A stretch of DNA of 64,000 nt, taken from assembly GCF_019599405.1 (NCBI RefSeq), contig NZ_RKLQ01000001.1, positions 124,001 to 188,000 of the forward strand. Direction: 5' to 3'. Below the pieces are notes generated by a model. That model saw nothing but the letters and a program-made list of their open reading frames with translations, searched no databases and was not told the DNA's origin. The translations under genes and the position numbers were made by a program. Shown in pieces: positions 1-6,949 of the stretch; positions within the stretch are counted from its first letter, which is position 1, and each line of letters opens with the position of its first letter. The stretch comes from Haloarcula salinisoli (GTDB lineage Archaea; Halobacteriota; Halobacteria; Halobacteriales; Haloarculaceae).

Positions 1-23
1 TCGTCGATAGCATCGTCTCCCAT
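1..23 (-). CDS. 5' end of a minus-strand gene, cut by the window edge
   Basis: Read on the minus strand, an ATG at 21-23 opens a frame beginning MGDDAID that leaves the window. Just upstream (24-40 on the plus strand) the complement reads AAAGGAGGGT. This is a strong Shine-Dalgarno sequence placed directly before the ATG, which is why I accept so short a fragment. Nothing can be said about function. Confidence 0.4.
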
Positions 24-134
24 ACCCTCCTTTCACGTGACGCCGCCAAAGGGACTTCGCCTAGCAACGGCTGCAAATGGCGCTTCACTCGTGGCCGACG
101 ACAGCCAGCAAGGCACATCTCGGTGCGCTGCTCA

Positions 135-349
135 CAGCCAGAAAGCCCCCGAGCGCTCGACGTCGTCGGTGCTCCGCACCGACTGCTTGAGGGACCTTCG
201 GTCCCTCGTCTTGGCGAGCGGGCCTTGCGCGGCGCTACGCGCCGCGAAACCGAGGCGGTGAAACCGCCTCGCGCGGCCCGCGAGCCAAAGCTGAGAGCAG
301 TGGGGCTTTCTGGCTGTTACCGGTAGTCGCTACGGGGGCTTTCTGGTTG
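135..349. repeat. Relic of the structured repeat family (locus A), three ends only
   Basis: The stretch opens with CAGCCAGAAAGCCCC at 135-149 and reaches its inverse GGGGCTTTCTGGCTG at 302-316. A third, slightly altered end lies at 334-349. The partner motif GGGACTGAAAGGGGC found in intact units elsewhere is absent, so these are unpaired ends. Between them lie several tight hairpins in series, for example around GAGGGACC-TTC-GGTCCCTC and GAGGCGGTGAAACCGCCTC. The rest of bases 24-398 holds no convincing gene. Confidence 0.65.
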
Positions 350-398
350 TTCAGTGCTCCAGCGACTCCGCTGATACTGAAACTGTCCCCAGAAACTG

Positions 399-812
399 TT
401 ACTGCCCGAACTCGAACTCGCTGATGGCGTCGCGCCAGCGCTCGGGGATTGGCTGGGGTTCGCCGGCCGCGCGGTCGTAGGTGACGACGGTCGTCTCGCC
501 GGTCGCGGCGACGGCGCCGTCGTCGCGAATCTCGTACTCGAAGGGGAAACTCGTCGTGCCGAGACGTGGCACCCGGACGCTGACGGTGACGCTGTCGGCG
601 CTCCGGACCGGCTGTTCGAACTCGATTTCGAGCGTCTTGATGACGATGCCGTCGTCACTGTCCGCGAGGAAGCCACGGTCGCCGTCGCCGACGACCTCGA
701 CGAGGTAGTCGATGCGGGCCTCCTCCAGATAGGTTCCGTAGCGGACGTTGTTGACGTGGCCGTACGTGTCGAGGTCGTCGAACCGCAGCGGGACGTCTGT
801 CTCGAAATTCAT
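399..812 (-). CDS. Hot-dog fold acyl-CoA thioesterase (4HBT family)
   Basis: The product is 137 aa, the usual size for one hot-dog domain. It probably hydrolyses acyl-CoA thioesters in the cytoplasm; the substrate cannot be read from sequence. Residues 10-22 carry the family signature, an Asp followed by YGHVNN (D15 to N22), and the following helix (ARIDYL) fits the central hot-dog helix. The start is the ATG at 810-812, inside a much longer open frame whose extra N-terminus only shadows msrA. This ATG overlaps the msrA stop as ATGA, so the two are probably translated together. The functional link to msrA is unknown. Confidence 0.85.
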   Translation of the reverse strand: MNFETDVPLRFDDLDTYGHVNNVRYGTYLEEARIDYLVEVVGDGDRGFLADSDDGIVIKTLEIEFEQPVRSADSVTVSVRVPRLGTTSFPFEYEIRDDGAVAATGETTVVTYDRAAGEPQPIPERWRDAISEFEFGQ

Positions 813-1333
813 GCCAGGAGCTCGGTGTGTTTCTCGCGCAGCTTGTCCAGCTTGGGCGGGATGGTCATCTGGCAGTAGGCCTGGTTGGGGTTCTTCTCGA
901 AGTAGTCCTGGTGGTACTCCTCGGCGCGGTAAAACGTCTCCAGCGGTTCGACCCCGGTGACGATGTCGTCGTCGTAGCCCGGCTGTATCTCCTCGATGAA
1001 GGCCTCCACGGCCTCGCGCTGGGTCTCGTCGTGGTAGAACACCGCCGAACGGTACTGGGTGCCCACGTCGTTGCCTTCGCGGTTCAGCGTGGTCGGCGTG
1101 TGCGTGGTGAAGTGGACCGAAAGCAGGTCCTCGTAGCTCACCACCTCGGGGTCGTAGGTGAGCTGGACACACTCGGCGTGGCCCGTCTCCTCCCGGCAGA
1201 CGGCCTTGTAACTGGGGTTCTCGACGTGGCCCCCGGCGTAGCCCGAGACGACGTCCTCGACGCCCTCGACCTGTTTGAAGACGGACTCGGTACACCAGAA
1301 ACACCCACCCGCGAACGTCGCTTGCTCGGTCAT
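809..1333 (-). CDS. msrA: Peptide methionine (S)-S-oxide reductase MsrA
   Basis: This 174-aa enzyme reduces methionine-S-sulfoxide in proteins and repairs oxidative damage in the cytoplasm. The hallmark GCFWC lies at residues 10-14, with C11 the expected nucleophile. The family segments VVSGYAGG and GHAECVQ follow. Length is typical for an MsrA without extra domains. A TATA-like stretch (complement of about 1357-1366) sits some 28 nt upstream of the ATG, suggesting a near-leaderless transcript. The thioesterase gene follows with a 4-nt overlap. No msrB is visible in the window. Confidence 0.96.
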   Translation of the reverse strand: MTEQATFAGGCFWCTESVFKQVEGVEDVVSGYAGGHVENPSYKAVCREETGHAECVQLTYDPEVVSYEDLLSVHFTTHTPTTLNREGNDVGTQYRSAVFYHDETQREAVEAFIEEIQPGYDDDIVTGVEPLETFYRAEEYHQDYFEKNPNQAYCQMTIPPKLDKLREKHTELLA

Positions 1334-1415
1334 CGACCGCTAGTAGGCGTGGGACGTACAAAAGCGGCCGGTCGGTCGCTAGGGCCGTGTTTAGATAAAA
1401 AACTTAGATTTCGAA

Positions 1416-1582
1416 CAGCCAGAAAGCCCCCGCGTTCTCGACTCCCGCGACTCGCTGTCGTCCGAGAGAGCGAAGCTCTCTCGTGATGAACGAAAGGCGC
1501 GGTGCGCCTTTCGAACCACGCTCGCGTAGCGTGCTTGCGTCGTCGGGGTTCGTCGAGAACGCGGCCCCTTTCAGCCCCACCC
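1416..1582 (-). repeat. Structured repeat unit B1 (minus orientation)
   Basis: Read on the minus strand the unit runs: conserved CTGAAAGGGGC, a 12-nt stem arm (1552-1563), a loop of about 110 nt, the matching arm (1431-1442), GGGG, then CTTTCTGGCTG ending at 1416. Arms CGCGTTCTCGAC and GTCGAGAACGCG pair perfectly. The loop contains GACGACGCAAGCAC and further hairpins such as GAAAGGCGC-GGT-GCGCCTTTC. It faces unit B2 across a short spacer flanked by CCCACCC and GGGTGGG. No plausible protein is encoded in 1334-1757. Confidence 0.8.
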
Positions 1583-1605
1583 ATGCCGGCTGGTCAACCG
1601 TCTAC

Positions 1606-1722
1606 GGGTGGGACTGAAAGGGGCGACTGGCTCCGGGAAGGCGGACGACGTAAGCACCGCAGGCCGAAGGCCGAGGAGCGCAGCGAGGCTCCCGACCGGA
1701 GCCAGTCGGGGCTTTCTGGCTG
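1606..1722 (+). repeat. Structured repeat unit B2 (plus orientation)
   Basis: It opens with GGGTGGGACTGAAAGGGGC (1606-1624), then stem arm GACTGGCTCCGG (1625-1636), a loop starting GAAGGCGGACGACGTAAGCAC, partner arm CCGGAGCCAGTC (1696-1707), GGGG and CTTTCTGGCTG ending at 1722. The stem is perfect over 12 bp but its sequence differs from B1. The outer GAAAG and CTTTC can also pair, leaving a GGGC/GGGG internal loop. Confidence 0.8.
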
Positions 1723-1757
1723 TTTGCAGTCGCATTTGCCTAACTCAACACTATCAC

Positions 1758-4124
1758 TCAGTCCCCCGTCGCCGGCACAGCGGGCCCTGAGACTCCCTCT
1801 TCGGTCGAGATCGATTCTCCATCACCTAGCGACCGCGCGGAGTTGGCGACCACGAGCAGACTGGAGGCGGTCATCGCCAGCGCGGCAAACAGCGGGTTCA
1901 GCAGGCCCAGCAGGGCCAGCGGGAGCGCCACGGCGTTGTAGCAGAACGCCCACGCGAGGTTCTCACGGATGCGCCGCCGGGTCCGGGTCGTCAGCTCGAA
2001 CACCCGGGGGACCGCACCGAGGTCACCGGTCGTCACGACGGCCTCGGCGGCGTCGGCCGCGAGCGCCGTCCCGGAGGAAAGGGCGATGCCCAGGTCCGCC
2101 GTCCCCAGCGCCGGCGCGTCGTTGGTGCCGTCGCCGACCATCGCGACGGTGCCCCGTGACTGGAGCCGCTCGACAACTTCGGCTTTCGCGTCCGGCGGGA
2201 CGCCGGCGAACACCTCGTCGACCGCGTCGTGGCGCTCGAACGGTGCGGCGGCTTCGGGGCCGTCGCCGGTGATGACCACGACCTCCCGGGGCGACAGCGA
2301 CTCGACGACGGTCTCCCACTCCTCGCGGTGCTGGTCGCCGCCCACCACGACGTCCCGGGCACGCCCGTCCCAGCCGACGAGTGCGGGAATCTGCCCGTCG
2401 GCGCGGGCCCGCCCGCAGCGTTCGACCAGCCGCTCGGGCACCGATAGCCCCTCGTCGGCCAGTAGCGAGGGCGTCCCGACGACGACGCGCTCGCCGTCGA
2501 TTGTTCCACTCACGCCGCGACCGGGGTGGTGTTCGACGTCTTCGACCGCGGTGTCGGACGGCTGCGCAGCCTCGGTGATGGCCGTCGCCAGCGGATGGTC
2601 GGCGAACTGTTCGACGGCGGCAGCCCGCCATAGCGCGTCGTCGTCGGGCCGCTCGACCAGCCACATTGCGCCGGTGGTGAGTGTCCCGGTCTTGTCGAAG
2701 GCGACGACGTCGACCTCGCTGGCCGTCTCGAAGGCCGAGCCGTCGGTGACCACGACACCCTCGTCCAGCGCCGCGCGGACGCCGGCGGCCGTCGCCAGCG
2801 GCGTCGCCAGCCCCAGTGCACAGGGACAGGAGACCACCAGTACCGCCAGCCCGGTCAGCAGGGCGTCGGTCGGGGCCGCCCCGCCGACCAGGTGGCCGAC
2901 CCCCGCGAGGACAGCCAGTCCCACGACGAGGGGGACGAAGACGGCCGCGACGCGGTCCACGAGGCGCTGGACGCCGCCGCGCTCGCTCTGGACCCGCCAG
3001 AGCAGCTCCGTGAGTCGGTCGACAGTGCTCTCGGCGTCGGGACCGACGCGGACGACCACCTCGCCGTCGGTCACCAGCGCACCGCCGACCGCGTCGTCGC
3101 CCGGCATCTTCCTGACTGGCAGGGACTCGCCGGTCACCAGCGATTCGTCGACGCCGGCGGCCCCCTCGGCGACCTGCCCGTCGACCGGGATGCGTTCGCC
3201 CTCGCCGACCACCACCTCGTCGCCGGGGGCCAGCGCGTCGACGGCGACCGTCTCGGTTCCGGCGTCGGTCCGTAGCGTCGCCCGCTGGACCCGCTGGCTG
3301 GACAGGTCCGTCAGTCGCCCCGCGGCGGCCCGGCGGACCCGGTCGCGGTAGTAGTCGCCCACGGACACCGCGAGTACGATGACCGTCGCCACGTCGAAGT
3401 ACACCTCCGTCCGGCCCAGGAGGACGGCGACGACGCTGTAGGCGAAGGCCGTCGTCGCGGCCATCGCCACCAGCAGGTCCATGTTCGGCCGGCCGGTTCG
3501 CAGACTCACCACCGCGCCCCGAAGCAGGGGCCAGCCGGTGTAGCCGACCACGACGGCGGTCATCACGGCCGTGTTCCAGAGCAGATACGCGCCGGCCGCC
3601 CCCTCGAGGTCGACCAGTCCGAAGTCCAGGCCCAGATACGCCGGATACAGAAACAGGAGGTACCACAGCATCGTCATCATCCCGAAGAAGCCGCCGACGA
3701 GCAGGCGCCCCTCGCGCTGGTCGTCGGTCGCGGTGTCGGCCCCGCGGTGGGCGACCTCGTAGCCCGTCCCGGAGAGTCGGTCTGGCAGGGCGTCGGCGTC
3801 GACCCGGTCGGGGTCGTAGGTCACTCGCAGCGTCCCCGTGGCGTAACTGGCCGACGCCGCCCTGATGCCGTCGTGGGTAGTCGCGCGCCGTTCGAGGAAC
3901 AGCTCGCAGGTCGCACAGTGCATCCCGGACACCGAGCAGAAGGTGGTCTCGCCCTCGGCGTCGTCGGGGTCGGTCCCCGTCTCGACGGCCTCGGGGTCAG
4001 TGTCGGCGGGCTCGTCCAGGGTGCGGGCGACCTCGAGACAGCCCCGACAGCAGAACGAGCCGGCCACGTCGCTGTCGGTCACGGGGTCGTCCGTCGCCAG
4101 TCCACAGAGGGTGCAGTCGGTCAT
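1758..4124 (-). CDS. Copper-type P1B ATPase, oxidase-assembly (CcoI-like) type
   Basis: A 788-aa membrane pump, probably moving Cu(I) across the cell membrane. The N-terminus has a cysteine-rich metal site (C4, C7, then FCCRGC at 24-29), followed by a heavy-metal-associated domain with GMHCATC (67-73). Membrane helices, the SCPCAL metal channel (about 432-437), DKTGTLT with phospho-acceptor D477, an HPLATAI segment and GDGTNDAP are all present, so it looks active. The start is the ATG at 4122-4124; the open frame extends upstream only as a shadow of the next gene. It overlaps the TauE-like gene by ATGA and lies divergent to the ba3 oxidase operon, so copper delivery to that oxidase is the likely role, by analogy with bacterial CcoI/FixI. 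Simple copper detoxification is the alternative. Confidence 0.93.
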   Translation of the reverse strand: MTDCTLCGLATDDPVTDSDVAGSFCCRGCLEVARTLDEPADTDPEAVETGTDPDDAEGETTFCSVSGMHCATCELFLERRATTHDGIRAASASYATGTLRVTYDPDRVDADALPDRLSGTGYEVAHRGADTATDDQREGRLLVGGFFGMMTMLWYLLFLYPAYLGLDFGLVDLEGAAGAYLLWNTAVMTAVVVGYTGWPLLRGAVVSLRTGRPNMDLLVAMAATTAFAYSVVAVLLGRTEVYFDVATVIVLAVSVGDYYRDRVRRAAAGRLTDLSSQRVQRATLRTDAGTETVAVDALAPGDEVVVGEGERIPVDGQVAEGAAGVDESLVTGESLPVRKMPGDDAVGGALVTDGEVVVRVGPDAESTVDRLTELLWRVQSERGGVQRLVDRVAAVFVPLVVGLAVLAGVGHLVGGAAPTDALLTGLAVLVVSCPCALGLATPLATAAGVRAALDEGVVVTDGSAFETASEVDVVAFDKTGTLTTGAMWLVERPDDDALWRAAAVEQFADHPLATAITEAAQPSDTAVEDVEHHPGRGVSGTIDGERVVVGTPSLLADEGLSVPERLVERCGRARADGQIPALVGWDGRARDVVVGGDQHREEWETVVESLSPREVVVITGDGPEAAAPFERHDAVDEVFAGVPPDAKAEVVERLQSRGTVAMVGDGTNDAPALGTADLGIALSSGTALAADAAEAVVTTGDLGAVPRVFELTTRTRRRIRENLAWAFCYNAVALPLALLGLLNPLFAALAMTASSLLVVANSARSLGDGESISTEEGVSGPAVPATGD

Positions 4125-4891
4125 GTCCAGGGCATCGGCAGCGGCGGTTTCGGGATGGCGACGCCGAAGGCCGCCAGCCCGTTCGCGAGCGGTACCAGCG
4201 CGAGCAGGAGGAAGACGCCGCCCATGACGCGGTGCAAGGCGGCGCGTCGGCGGGTCGGGAGCGTCCCGAAGGCGGTGCCGGCGGCAAAGACCAGCGGGAC
4301 GGTGCCAAGGCCCAGCGCCGCGAGCGAGAGCGCCCCGGTCACCGCCGAGCCGGTGGTCGCGGCGTAAAGAAAGGCCGGATACAGCAGCGGACACGGGAGC
4401 AGTCCGTGCATGGCACCCAGCGCGACCATCCCCGGGCCGTCGACCAGCCGGTCGAGGCGGTCGACCAGCAATGAGGAGACACGGGCGAAGAGATCGCCGA
4501 CCAGCGGCAGAGACCGACCCACGTCGACGGCCCGGCCCCGGGTCAGGTAGCCCACCCCGACGGCGAGGATGACCAGGCCCACCGCGACGCCGACGCCGCC
4601 CCGGACGAGTTCGCCCACGCGGACGAGCGCCGCCAGGTCGAACAGGAGCCCCCCCGCCGCCCCGAACACGCCGCCAAGCAGCGTGTAACTCACCGTGCGG
4701 CCGACGTTGAACAGCGCCTGCTGGCGGATTTCGGAGAGCGACAGCGGCCCCCCGTCGTCTAACCGGTCGGCGTAGGTCGTCACGAGCGGGCCACACATCC
4801 CGAGACAGTGGACACTCCCGACGAGTCCGAGCCCGACCATCGCGGCGAGCCCGGTCGTCTCGCCCGCCGACAGCCCGCTCACGGGGAGCAT
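4121..4891 (-). CDS. TauE/SafE- or DsbD-like membrane protein
   Basis: A 256-aa polytopic protein with about six hydrophobic segments. The first helix carries GSVHCLGMCGPL, the cysteine-containing motif of the sulfite exporter TauE/UreH/DsbD-transmembrane superfamily. A second cysteine occurs in LLPCPLLYPAF, in the second half of the fold. Members beside CcoI-type ATPases (CcoS/CcoH-like context) are thought to help copper handling or cofactor assembly. That role is inferred from context here, as transport of sulfite or a thiol-redox role cannot be excluded. The start codon lies 1 nt after the stop of the small membrane protein, and the end overlaps the ATPase start. Confidence 0.82.
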   Translation of the reverse strand: MLPVSGLSAGETTGLAAMVGLGLVGSVHCLGMCGPLVTTYADRLDDGGPLSLSEIRQQALFNVGRTVSYTLLGGVFGAAGGLLFDLAALVRVGELVRGGVGVAVGLVILAVGVGYLTRGRAVDVGRSLPLVGDLFARVSSLLVDRLDRLVDGPGMVALGAMHGLLPCPLLYPAFLYAATTGSAVTGALSLAALGLGTVPLVFAAGTAFGTLPTRRRAALHRVMGGVFLLLALVPLANGLAAFGVAIPKPPLPMPWT

Positions 4892-4892
4892 C

Positions 4893-5069
4893 TCAGGTGG
4901 CCTGACCCTCGTGGTCGGCGGTCATCAGGTAGAGGCTCGCCGCGATGATGACGACGCTGACCAGCGAGAGTGCGACGATTGTCCGGCCGGTGCCCAGGAT
5001 GTAGTAGGCGACCGGCGCCAGGCCAAGCAGTGCGAGCAGTGTGACGAGTCGCGGACTGGACGTTGACAT
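4893..5069 (-). CDS. Small two-helix membrane protein heading the copper ATPase operon
   Basis: The 58-aa product (from the ATG at 5067-5069) is almost entirely two hydrophobic helices separated by a short GTGRT turn, with a soluble DHEG tail. I do not recognise a named family. I preferred this start to an ATG 48 nt upstream because a TATA-like box centred 27 nt before it fits a leaderless transcript. It is first of three tightly packed genes (1-nt gap, then ATGA), so it probably acts with the TauE-like protein and the copper ATPase, perhaps in oxidase assembly. Confidence 0.7.
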   Translation of the reverse strand: MSTSSPRLVTLLALLGLAPVAYYILGTGRTIVALSLVSVVIIAASLYLMTADHEGQAT

Positions 5070-5090
5070 GGCCGACGGTAAGCGGGATGT

Positions 5091-5100
5091 AATATAAAAA
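5091..5100 (-). promoter_or_regulatory. TATA box of the copper ATPase operon
   Basis: The complement reads TTTTTATATT, centred about 27 nt upstream of the ATG at 5069. This is the spacing expected for a leaderless haloarchaeal transcript. Confidence 0.7.
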
Positions 5101-5140
5101 CGACTGGCGTATTCCAAGCCCGTAGGAACGCCGTCCCCCC

Positions 5141-5149
5141 TTTTTTTAA
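5141..5149 (+). promoter_or_regulatory. TATA-like box before the halocyanin leader ORF
   Basis: TTTTTTTAA lies about 25 nt upstream of the ATG at 5171. If it is the TATA element, transcription starts near that ATG, leaving the halocyanin start (5227) with a leader of roughly 55 nt. Confidence 0.5.
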
Positions 5150-5170
5150 CGGCAGTTTCTTCGGTCGACC

Positions 5171-5230
5171 ATGGAGACGTCCAGCATCGATAGCGCGTGT
5201 GTGGCCGGCGCTCCGGGAGGTGGCCGATGA
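5171..5230 (+). CDS. 19-residue upstream ORF coupled to halocyanin
   Basis: The frame METSSIDSACVAGAPGGGR ends in a TGA at 5228-5230 that overlaps the halocyanin ATG (5227) as ATGA. Its own ATG sits about 25 nt after a TATA-like box, so it could be a leaderless leader peptide whose translation delivers ribosomes to the next gene. Nothing shows that the peptide itself has a function. The alternative is a simple untranslated leader. Confidence 0.4.
   Translation: METSSIDSACVAGAPGGGR
5216..5222 (+). promoter_or_regulatory. Strong Shine-Dalgarno site deciding the halocyanin start
   Basis: GGAGGTG ends four bases before the ATG at 5227. Strong Shine-Dalgarno sites are uncommon in this window, so this supports 5227 rather than the ATG-like start 30 nt upstream in the same frame. 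Confidence 0.65.
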
Positions 5231-6411
5231 CTGTCGGACGGCGGCAGTTCCTGACGGCGACCGCCGGGGCGGCGGCCCTCGGTGTGGCCGGGACTGCCAG
5301 CGCACAGAGCGAACCGGACTACGGTGGCTGGTTCGACAACGTCTCGAACTACGACGAGACCGTCGACAAGCGCGGCCAGGACACGGTCGAGATAACGGTC
5401 GGCGCGGAGGGTAACAACGGCGCGTACGCGTTCGGACCGGCCGCTGTACGAGTCAATCCCGGGACCGAGGTCGTCTGGAAGTGGAGCGGGAACGGCGGCG
5501 GCCACAACGTGGTCTCGGACGGCGACGGACCACTGGACTCCGGCAGCCCGGTCTCGGAATCGGGGACGACCTACAGCCACACCTTCGAGAACAAGGGGAC
5601 GTTCAAGTACGTCTGTACCCCCCACAAGAGCCTCGGGATGAAAGGCGCCGTCGTCGTCGAGGAAGGCACGCCCGGCCCGAAGGGGCCGCCCGCCAAGCCC
5701 GACTACGGCGGCTGGTTCAGCGGCGTCTCGAACTTCGACGGGAACACGGTCGACAAGACCGGTTCCGACAGCGTCGAGATTACGGTCGGCGCGGAGGGTA
5801 ACAACGGCGCCTACGCCTTCGACCCGCCGGCGGTCCGGGTCACGCCCGGGACGAAAGTCACCTGGAAGTGGAGCGGGAACGGCGGCGGCCACAACGTCGT
5901 CTCGGACGGCGACGGGCCGCTGGATTCGGGCGACCCGGTATCGGACAGCGGGACAACGTACAGCCATACCTTCGAGGAGTACGGCATCAACAAGTACGTC
6001 TGTACCCCCCACAAGAGCCTCGGGATGAAAGGCGCCGTCGTCGTCGGCGGCCCGCTGGAGGGCGCGAGCGGCGGCGAGGGCGGTACCGACGTCGAGCTCT
6101 CGGGCCCGGGCTGGCTGCTGGCGGGGTCGGTGCTTGCGGCCTTCTTCTCACCGCTGCTCCTGGCTGCGGTGATGCGCCGGCGCTACCGCGAGCGGCCGCC
6201 GGAGCCGACAGATTCGGACCTCGAGCGGGCGAGCGGCCCCACGCCGGTCGAGGAGGCGACGGAGCCGGAGCCGGCCGTCGAGGTCGGCCACGACGAGTTC
6301 GACCCGTGGGGAACGGCCTCGCTCGTGGCGGCGTACTTCGTCCTCATCGCCCTGCTGTGGGTGTTCATGTACTTCGTGGAGTTCCTCGGTCGCGTCTCGG
6401 TCATCGGGTGA
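5227..6411 (+). CDS. Two-domain halocyanin (blue copper) with C-terminal membrane helices
   Basis: A 394-aa exported electron carrier. It starts with a Tat signal (GRRQFLTATAG) and a probable cleavage near ASAQ. Two plastocyanin-like domains follow (about residues 35-150 and 160-280). Each has copper ligands in order: His in GGGHNVV, Cys and His in VCTPHKS, Met in LGMKG. The tail adds one membrane helix, a charged linker and a second helix, a build unlike ordinary single-domain halocyanins. It stands 4 nt before the CuA subunit of a ba3-type oxidase, so it most likely feeds electrons to that oxidase while tethered in the membrane. The second helix may replace a separate small oxidase subunit; that is inference. 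The two domains share an identical 56-nt stretch. Confidence 0.92.
   Translation: MTVGRRQFLTATAGAAALGVAGTASAQSEPDYGGWFDNVSNYDETVDKRGQDTVEITVGAEGNNGAYAFGPAAVRVNPGTEVVWKWSGNGGGHNVVSDGDGPLDSGSPVSESGTTYSHTFENKGTFKYVCTPHKSLGMKGAVVVEEGTPGPKGPPAKPDYGGWFSGVSNFDGNTVDKTGSDSVEITVGAEGNNGAYAFDPPAVRVTPGTKVTWKWSGNGGGHNVVSDGDGPLDSGDPVSDSGTTYSHTFEEYGINKYVCTPHKSLGMKGAVVVGGPLEGASGGEGGTDVELSGPGWLLAGSVLAAFFSPLLLAAVMRRRYRERPPEPTDSDLERASGPTPVEEATEPEPAVEVGHDEFDPWGTASLVAAYFVLIALLWVFMYFVEFLGRVSVIG
5604..6046 (+). repeat. Direct repeat inside halocyanin (5604-5659 and 5991-6046)
   Basis: The copper-ligand end of each blue-copper domain is encoded by 56 identical nucleotides, offset by exactly 387 nt (129 codons). Neighbouring parts of the domains have diverged, pointing to recent gene conversion or strong constraint. 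Confidence 0.8.
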
Positions 6412-6415
6412 TACG

Positions 6416-6949
6416 ATGCAGGTTCACAACTTCGAGAAGATATGGCTCGGCGCAGCGCTCCTGCTCATCGTCGGCTTCATCGCCACTGTCGCCTACGGCA
6501 CCGTCGGTGCCGGGGTGAAGATGGTCGACGACTCGGGCGGCGAGATAGACCCGCAGGCAGTCCAGCAGGGGTCGACCGGGACCGGGTTCGACGACCCCGG
6601 TGTCGTCAAGCAAAACGACAGTCACTACGTCGTCTACGTGGTGGCCCAGCAGTTCCAGTTTGACCCCGGCACCGGCGACAACCCCATCCGCGTCCCCGCC
6701 GACACGCGGGTCACGTTCCGCGTGACCAGTGCGGACGTGGTCCACGGGTTCTCCATCGTCGAGACCAACGTCAACACGATGGTCATCCCCGGCCAGGTGT
6801 CGGAGGTCACGGCACGCTTCGACAACCCCGGCACGTACGGCCTGGTCTGTCACGAGTACTGCGGGGCCGCCCACCACGAGATGGGCGGCTCCATCGAGGT
6901 GGTCCCGAAATCCAACTACACGTACAACGCTACGGAGGTGCAAAACTGA
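6416..6949 (+). CDS. cbaB: ba3-type cytochrome oxidase subunit II (CuA)
   Basis: A 177-aa subunit with one N-terminal membrane helix (about residues 8-30) and an outward cupredoxin domain. The CuA site is complete: His in VVHGF and the CHEYCGAAHHEM cluster giving two Cys, His and Met. Its small size and single helix fit ba3/B-type heme-copper oxidases rather than the larger two-helix aa3 subunit II. It accepts electrons from a copper protein, here probably the halocyanin encoded 4 nt upstream, and passes them to subunit I. The stop overlaps the next start as TGATG. Confidence 0.94.
   Translation: MQVHNFEKIWLGAALLLIVGFIATVAYGTVGAGVKMVDDSGGEIDPQAVQQGSTGTGFDDPGVVKQNDSHYVVYVVAQQFQFDPGTGDNPIRVPADTRVTFRVTSADVVHGFSIVETNVNTMVIPGQVSEVTARFDNPGTYGLVCHEYCGAAHHEMGGSIEVVPKSNYTYNATEVQN

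Noticed and set aside
1606..1624. CRISPR repeat, because GGGACTGAAAG resembles the end of some archaeal CRISPR repeats
   Set aside because: There are no regularly spaced copies, spacers or cas genes, and the motif is tied to a long paired stem instead.
4125..4796. N-terminal extension of the copper ATPase to 1012 residues
   Set aside because: The extension overlaps the TauE-like gene in another frame and has no ATPase family sequence; the ATG at 4122-4124 opens directly into the metal-binding N-terminus.
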